Shown here piece after piece: positions 60,838 through 64,000 of a stretch of DNA of 64,000 bases. Numbering within the stretch: the first letter of the stretch is position 1; each line of letters begins with the position of its first letter. The notes under the pieces are model-generated. The model ran no database searches and had not been told where the DNA came from. It was given only the letters and a program-made list of their open reading frames with translations. The position numbers and the translations under genes are program-made. This stretch comes from Thermoanaerobaculum sp. (GTDB lineage Bacteria > Acidobacteriota > Thermoanaerobaculia > Multivoradales > UBA5704): contig JAJKHS010000022.1 in the NCBI GenBank assembly GCA_021154885.1, forward strand, positions 1 to 64,000. Reading direction: 5' to 3'.

Positions 60838-62610
60838 GTGAACGAGGAAAGGACGACGGCCCCGGACCTTCCGGCATGGACACGCGCTCTCACCTGGACA
60901 GCGGTGGCCGGCCTCTACACGGCGCTCACCCTCGTCTACTTCTGGCCATTGCCCCGGCTCTGGAGGGATCACCTCGGTCCTGAGCTGGGGGACCCTCTCT
61001 TCGTCCTCTACGTCCTCAAGTGGGGAGTGCACCAGATCCACCTGGGGCTGCCGGACTTCTGGAACGCCAATCTCTTCTATCCCACCCAGGGTGCGCTGGC
61101 GCTGTCCGAACACATGCTGGGGCCGGCGGCCCAGCTCGCCCTGTTCGAGACGGTGATCCCCAACGCCATTGCCGGCTACAACTTCCTCTTCCTGACGTCC
61201 TTCATCGCCAGCGCCCTGGCGACCTGCTGGGTGCTCCGTCGCTGTGGGCTCTCCTGGGTGGCCGCCGGGCTGGCGGGCTGGATGTTCGCCTATTCGTCCT
61301 TCAAGGTATCTCAGACGTCCCATCTCCAGATGCTGATCGCCCAGTGGATCCCCCTCACCCTCTGGTTCTGGGACCGGCTGCTGGTGGAGCGCACGGCGAA
61401 GAATGCCGTTCTCTTCCTCCTCTTCTACCTGCTGAACCTCTCGGGGGCCTGCTACTACGCCTACATGATCCACTTTCCGCTGGCGGCGATCCTGGTCAGC
61501 CGTGCCCTGGAGCAGCGGCGGGAGCTGATCTCGGCCCGCTCGCTGCGGCTCTTCGTGCCGGTGGCCCTGGTGGCGGGCGCCGCCGCCGCCTTTCTCTTCC
61601 TGCCGTACGTCCGGATCTCCCGCACCCTGGGGCTCACGCGGACACACGCCGAGATCCAGGAGTTTGGCGCGACGGTGGTGAGCTACTTCAGCCCCAGCTA
61701 CCAGAACCTCTACTTCGGCCCGACGACGGACCGGTTCCTCCGCTCCATCCTGGGGAGCGCGGCCGAGCTCTTCTTCCGCCCGGAGAACTCCCTGTTCGCG
61801 GGCTTCCTGCCGACGATCTTCTTCTTCGTGGGGGCCGTCGGCGCCTGGCGCGGGCGGCGCGACCGCGGCGACCCGGCGCGGGACGTCTGGGCGCGCGGGC
61901 TCGCCCTCTCGGGCCTGATCTGCTTCGCGCTCTCGCTCTCCATTGTTTATGAGCCGTTGATGCGGGTGGTCCCCGGTCTTTCGGGGATGCGCGTGCCCGC
62001 CCGCTTCTACACCTTCGTCTCGTTCACCCTGGTGTACTTCGCGGCCCGCGGGATCGATATCCTGATGAGCCGGCTGCCCAAGCCCCGGGTGCGGATGGCC
62101 GTCGCCGCGGGACTGGCCGTCGTCCTCGCCGTGGAGCTGGCTCCCCGGCGCATCGACTGGGAGCCCCTGGCGAGCGAGGAGGAGATGCCGAAGGTCTACG
62201 CCTGGATCCGGGACCAGCCGGCCATCCGCTCCCTCATCGAGCTGCCCATCTTCACGGACACCCGGGAGAACGACTACCTCTACGCCGCCACGGTGCACTG
62301 GAAGCCGATCGCCAACGGCTACAGCGGCTACATCCCGGAGAGCCACCAGCTCCTGACGGATCGCATCCGCTACCTCCCCGGCCAGGGCGGCCTCGAGCTG
62401 CTGCGCAGCCTGTGGATCTCCCACATTCTGGTCCACGCCCGGAGGGCGGGGCGCGCCGAGGCCCTGCGGGCCTGGGAGGAGAAGTTCGGCACCGGTCCGG
62501 AGCGACAGGTGGAGAGGGTGTACGCGGCCGATGGATACTACGTGTACCGGCTGCTCGATGTCTCAGGCATTTCCGGCGGCTCGGGAGCACCGGTGCGGAA
62601 CGGCTCGTGA
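60838..62610 (+). CDS. Polytopic membrane protein of the GT-C-like type, copy 1
   Basis: The 590-residue protein is assigned to GTG 60838, because the second copy also starts GTG-AAC and the first residues (VNEERTTAPDL) then match in layout. It has about 11 membrane segments, an early loop with WRDHLGPELGDPLFVLYVLK, and a C-terminal soluble part (IDWEPLASEEEMPKVYAWIR, GYSGYIPESHQLLTDRIRYL) that is typical of membrane proteins in envelope glycan assembly. Its stop overlaps the second copy (GTGA). The substrate is unknown. Confidence 0.75.
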   Translation: MNEERTTAPDLPAWTRALTWTAVAGLYTALTLVYFWPLPRLWRDHLGPELGDPLFVLYVLKWGVHQIHLGLPDFWNANLFYPTQGALALSEHMLGPAAQLALFETVIPNAIAGYNFLFLTSFIASALATCWVLRRCGLSWVAAGLAGWMFAYSSFKVSQTSHLQMLIAQWIPLTLWFWDRLLVERTAKNAVLFLLFYLLNLSGACYYAYMIHFPLAAILVSRALEQRRELISARSLRLFVPVALVAGAAAAFLFLPYVRISRTLGLTRTHAEIQEFGATVVSYFSPSYQNLYFGPTTDRFLRSILGSAAELFFRPENSLFAGFLPTIFFFVGAVGAWRGRRDRGDPARDVWARGLALSGLICFALSLSIVYEPLMRVVPGLSGMRVPARFYTFVSFTLVYFAARGIDILMSRLPKPRVRMAVAAGLAVVLAVELAPRRIDWEPLASEEEMPKVYAWIRDQPAIRSLIELPIFTDTRENDYLYAATVHWKPIANGYSGYIPESHQLLTDRIRYLPGQGGLELLRSLWISHILVHARRAGRAEALRAWEEKFGTGPERQVERVYAADGYYVYRLLDVSGISGGSGAPVRNGS

Positions 62611-64000
62611 ACGTGGCGGAGGCAGAGGCGACGACGCAGCGAGGGGGATGGCCAGGGGTTCTGACCTGGCCGGCGGTGGCCGGCCTCTACACGGCGCTGA
62701 CCCTCGTCTACTTCTGGCCATTACCCCGGCTCTGGAGGGATCACCTCGGTCCCGAGCTGGGGGATCCCCTCTTCGTCCTCTATATCCTCAAGTGGGGGGT
62801 GCACCAGATCCACCTGGGTCTGCCGGATTTCTGGAACGCCAACCTCTTCTATCCCACGCGGGGTGCGCTGGCCCTGTCCGAGCACCTTCTCGGTCCGGCG
62901 GCCCAGCTCGCCGTTTTCGAGACGGTGATTCCCAACGCCATCGCCGGCTACAACTTCCTCTTCCTCAGCTCCTTCGTGGCCAGCGCTCTCGCGACCTGCT
63001 GGGTGCTCCGCCGCTGCGGGCTCTCCTGGGTGGCGGCCGTGCTGGGGGGCTGGATGTTCGCCTACTCGCCTTTCCGGCTCACCCAGACTCCCCACCTCCA
63101 GATCCTGATCGCCCAGTGGATCCCCCTGACGCTCTGGTTCTGGGACCGGCTGCTTACCCGACGAACGGCGAAGAACGCCGTCCTCTTCCTCCTCTTCTAC
63201 CTGCTGACCCTCTCGGGCGGCTGCTACCTGGCCTATATGATCCACTTCCCGCTGGCGGCGATCCTGGTCAGCCGCGCCCTGGAGCAGCGGCGGGAGCTGA
63301 TCGCGGTCCGTTCGCTGCGGCTCTTCGTGCCCGTGGCCCTGGTGGCGGGCGCCGCCGTCGCCGCTCTTTTCCTGCCGTACATCCGGATCTCCCGCTCTCT
63401 GGGGCTCACCCGGACGCCGGCCGAGGTCCAGGAGTTTGGAGCGACGCTGGTGAGCTACTTCAGTCCCAGCTACGAGAGCTTCTACTTCGGCAAGCCCACC
63501 CGGCAGCTCCTGCGCTCCATCCTGGGGGGCGCCGCCGAGCTCTTCTTCCGCTCCGAGAACTCCCTGTTTGCCGGTTTTTTACCGACGCTCTTCTTCTTCG
63601 TAGGGGCCGTCGCCGCCTGGCGCGGGCGGCGCAATCGGGGAGACCTGCCGCGGGACGTCTGGGCGCGCGGGCTCGCCCTCTCGGGCCTCGTCTGTTTCGC
63701 CCTCTCGCTCGCCGTCGTCTATGAGCCGTTGATGCGGGTGATCCCCGGCCTCTCGGGGATGCGGGTGCCCGCGCGTTTCTATGCCTTGGTCTCCCTCACC
63801 GTGGTGTACTTCGCCGCCCGCGGGGTGGATCTCCTGCTCGGCCGCCTGCCCGGGCCCAAGGCGCGGGCGGCCGTCGCCGCGGCCCTCGCCGTCCTCCTCG
63901 CCGTGGAGCTGGCGCCCCGCACCCTCCCTTGGAGGCCCCTGGCGAAAGAGGACGAAATGCCGGAGGTCTATCGCTGGATTCGGGATGAGCCGTCGGTCCG
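62607..64000 (+). CDS. Polytopic membrane protein of the GT-C-like type, copy 2, cut by the window
   Basis: GTG 62607 overlaps the stop of copy 1, and the frame is open to the window edge (about 464 residues). The product, beginning VNVAEAEATTQRGGWPGVLT, is very close to copy 1 from WPAVAGLYTALTLVYFWPLP onward, with the same loops and membrane segments. It is a tandem duplicate in the same operon. The C-terminal part lies beyond the window, so its integrity cannot be judged. Confidence 0.8.
   Translation, partial: MNVAEAEATTQRGGWPGVLTWPAVAGLYTALTLVYFWPLPRLWRDHLGPELGDPLFVLYILKWGVHQIHLGLPDFWNANLFYPTRGALALSEHLLGPAAQLAVFETVIPNAIAGYNFLFLSSFVASALATCWVLRRCGLSWVAAVLGGWMFAYSPFRLTQTPHLQILIAQWIPLTLWFWDRLLTRRTAKNAVLFLLFYLLTLSGGCYLAYMIHFPLAAILVSRALEQRRELIAVRSLRLFVPVALVAGAAVAALFLPYIRISRSLGLTRTPAEVQEFGATLVSYFSPSYESFYFGKPTRQLLRSILGGAAELFFRSENSLFAGFLPTLFFFVGAVAAWRGRRNRGDLPRDVWARGLALSGLVCFALSLAVVYEPLMRVIPGLSGMRVPARFYALVSLTVVYFAARGVDLLLGRLPGPKARAAVAAALAVLLAVELAPRTLPWRPLAKEDEMPEVYRWIRDEPSV

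Overview
The window is GC-rich DNA, apart from one AT-rich island, and looks like a chromosome segment of an Acidobacteriota bacterium, probably of the Thermoanaerobaculia/Holophagae type. The evidence is three VWFA-domain proteins of the acidobacterial kind (two with an N-terminal GWxTD-like region), an Oar-like TonB receptor with an N-terminal carboxypeptidase-regulatory domain, secreted proteins ending in the 'GYFWFF...NVEVVVKVL' domain common in that phylum, and many small lineage-specific proteins. No rRNA, tRNA, CRISPR array or insertion sequence was found.

Layout. 1-1598: a minus-strand operon of small, probably regulatory genes. 1825-5354: a tandem duplication of a module made of a HTH-TPR regulator and a convergent small secreted peptide with C-GMDPNGR-C motifs; this resembles a peptide-sensing (RRNPP-like) circuit and is the most interesting item here. 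5774-12112: SEC-C protein, two-component system, serine hydrolase, DDAH-like enzyme, EamA protein. 12421-17206: secreted protein, ATP-grasp protein, ferritin-like DUF455 protein, SGNH-like protein and a PIN toxin-antitoxin pair. 17258-24582: TonB receptor, secreted proteins, a class D-like sortase with an LPKTA substrate, a TPR protein and a lipoprotein. 25176-28412: two paralogous coiled-coil proteins and a hybrid sensor kinase. 28849-31316: a Cys-rich secreted peptide, then an AT-rich two-gene island (four-TM protein plus Sll1717-like P-loop ATPase), probably acquired by transfer and possibly defensive. 31644-37899: RND efflux operon with its own MarR regulator. 38114-39731: small membrane and stress-type proteins. 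39756-42622: glyoxylate shunt (isocitrate lyase, malate synthase). 42736-51575: three VWFA proteins, VapBC and a YhaM-like protein. 51766-54716: rhomboid protease, a conserved unknown, exonuclease VII (XseA/XseB). 54728-64000: a broken DUF433 gene, a 21-bp repeat array, a secreted protein, BON protein, membrane dipeptidase, a nucleotidyltransferase pair, and polytopic membrane proteins, the last cut by the window end.

Intergenic DNA is rich in dispersed short repeats: 9-bp GACATCAAG arrays folded as inverted repeats (three loci), 21-bp GCGA-N14-CTC arrays (two loci), a GGCCGGCG hairpin element (three copies) and a long inverted repeat ending in GGGCCGGGGTGATGAGGGT (two loci). Several have entered coding sequence: one supplies the start region of a VWFA gene, one encodes part of a lipoprotein signal peptide, and one terminates the DUF433 remnant.

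Functions were read from motifs and family knowledge only; no database search was run. The longest unexplained antisense reading frames were treated as GC-driven shadows.
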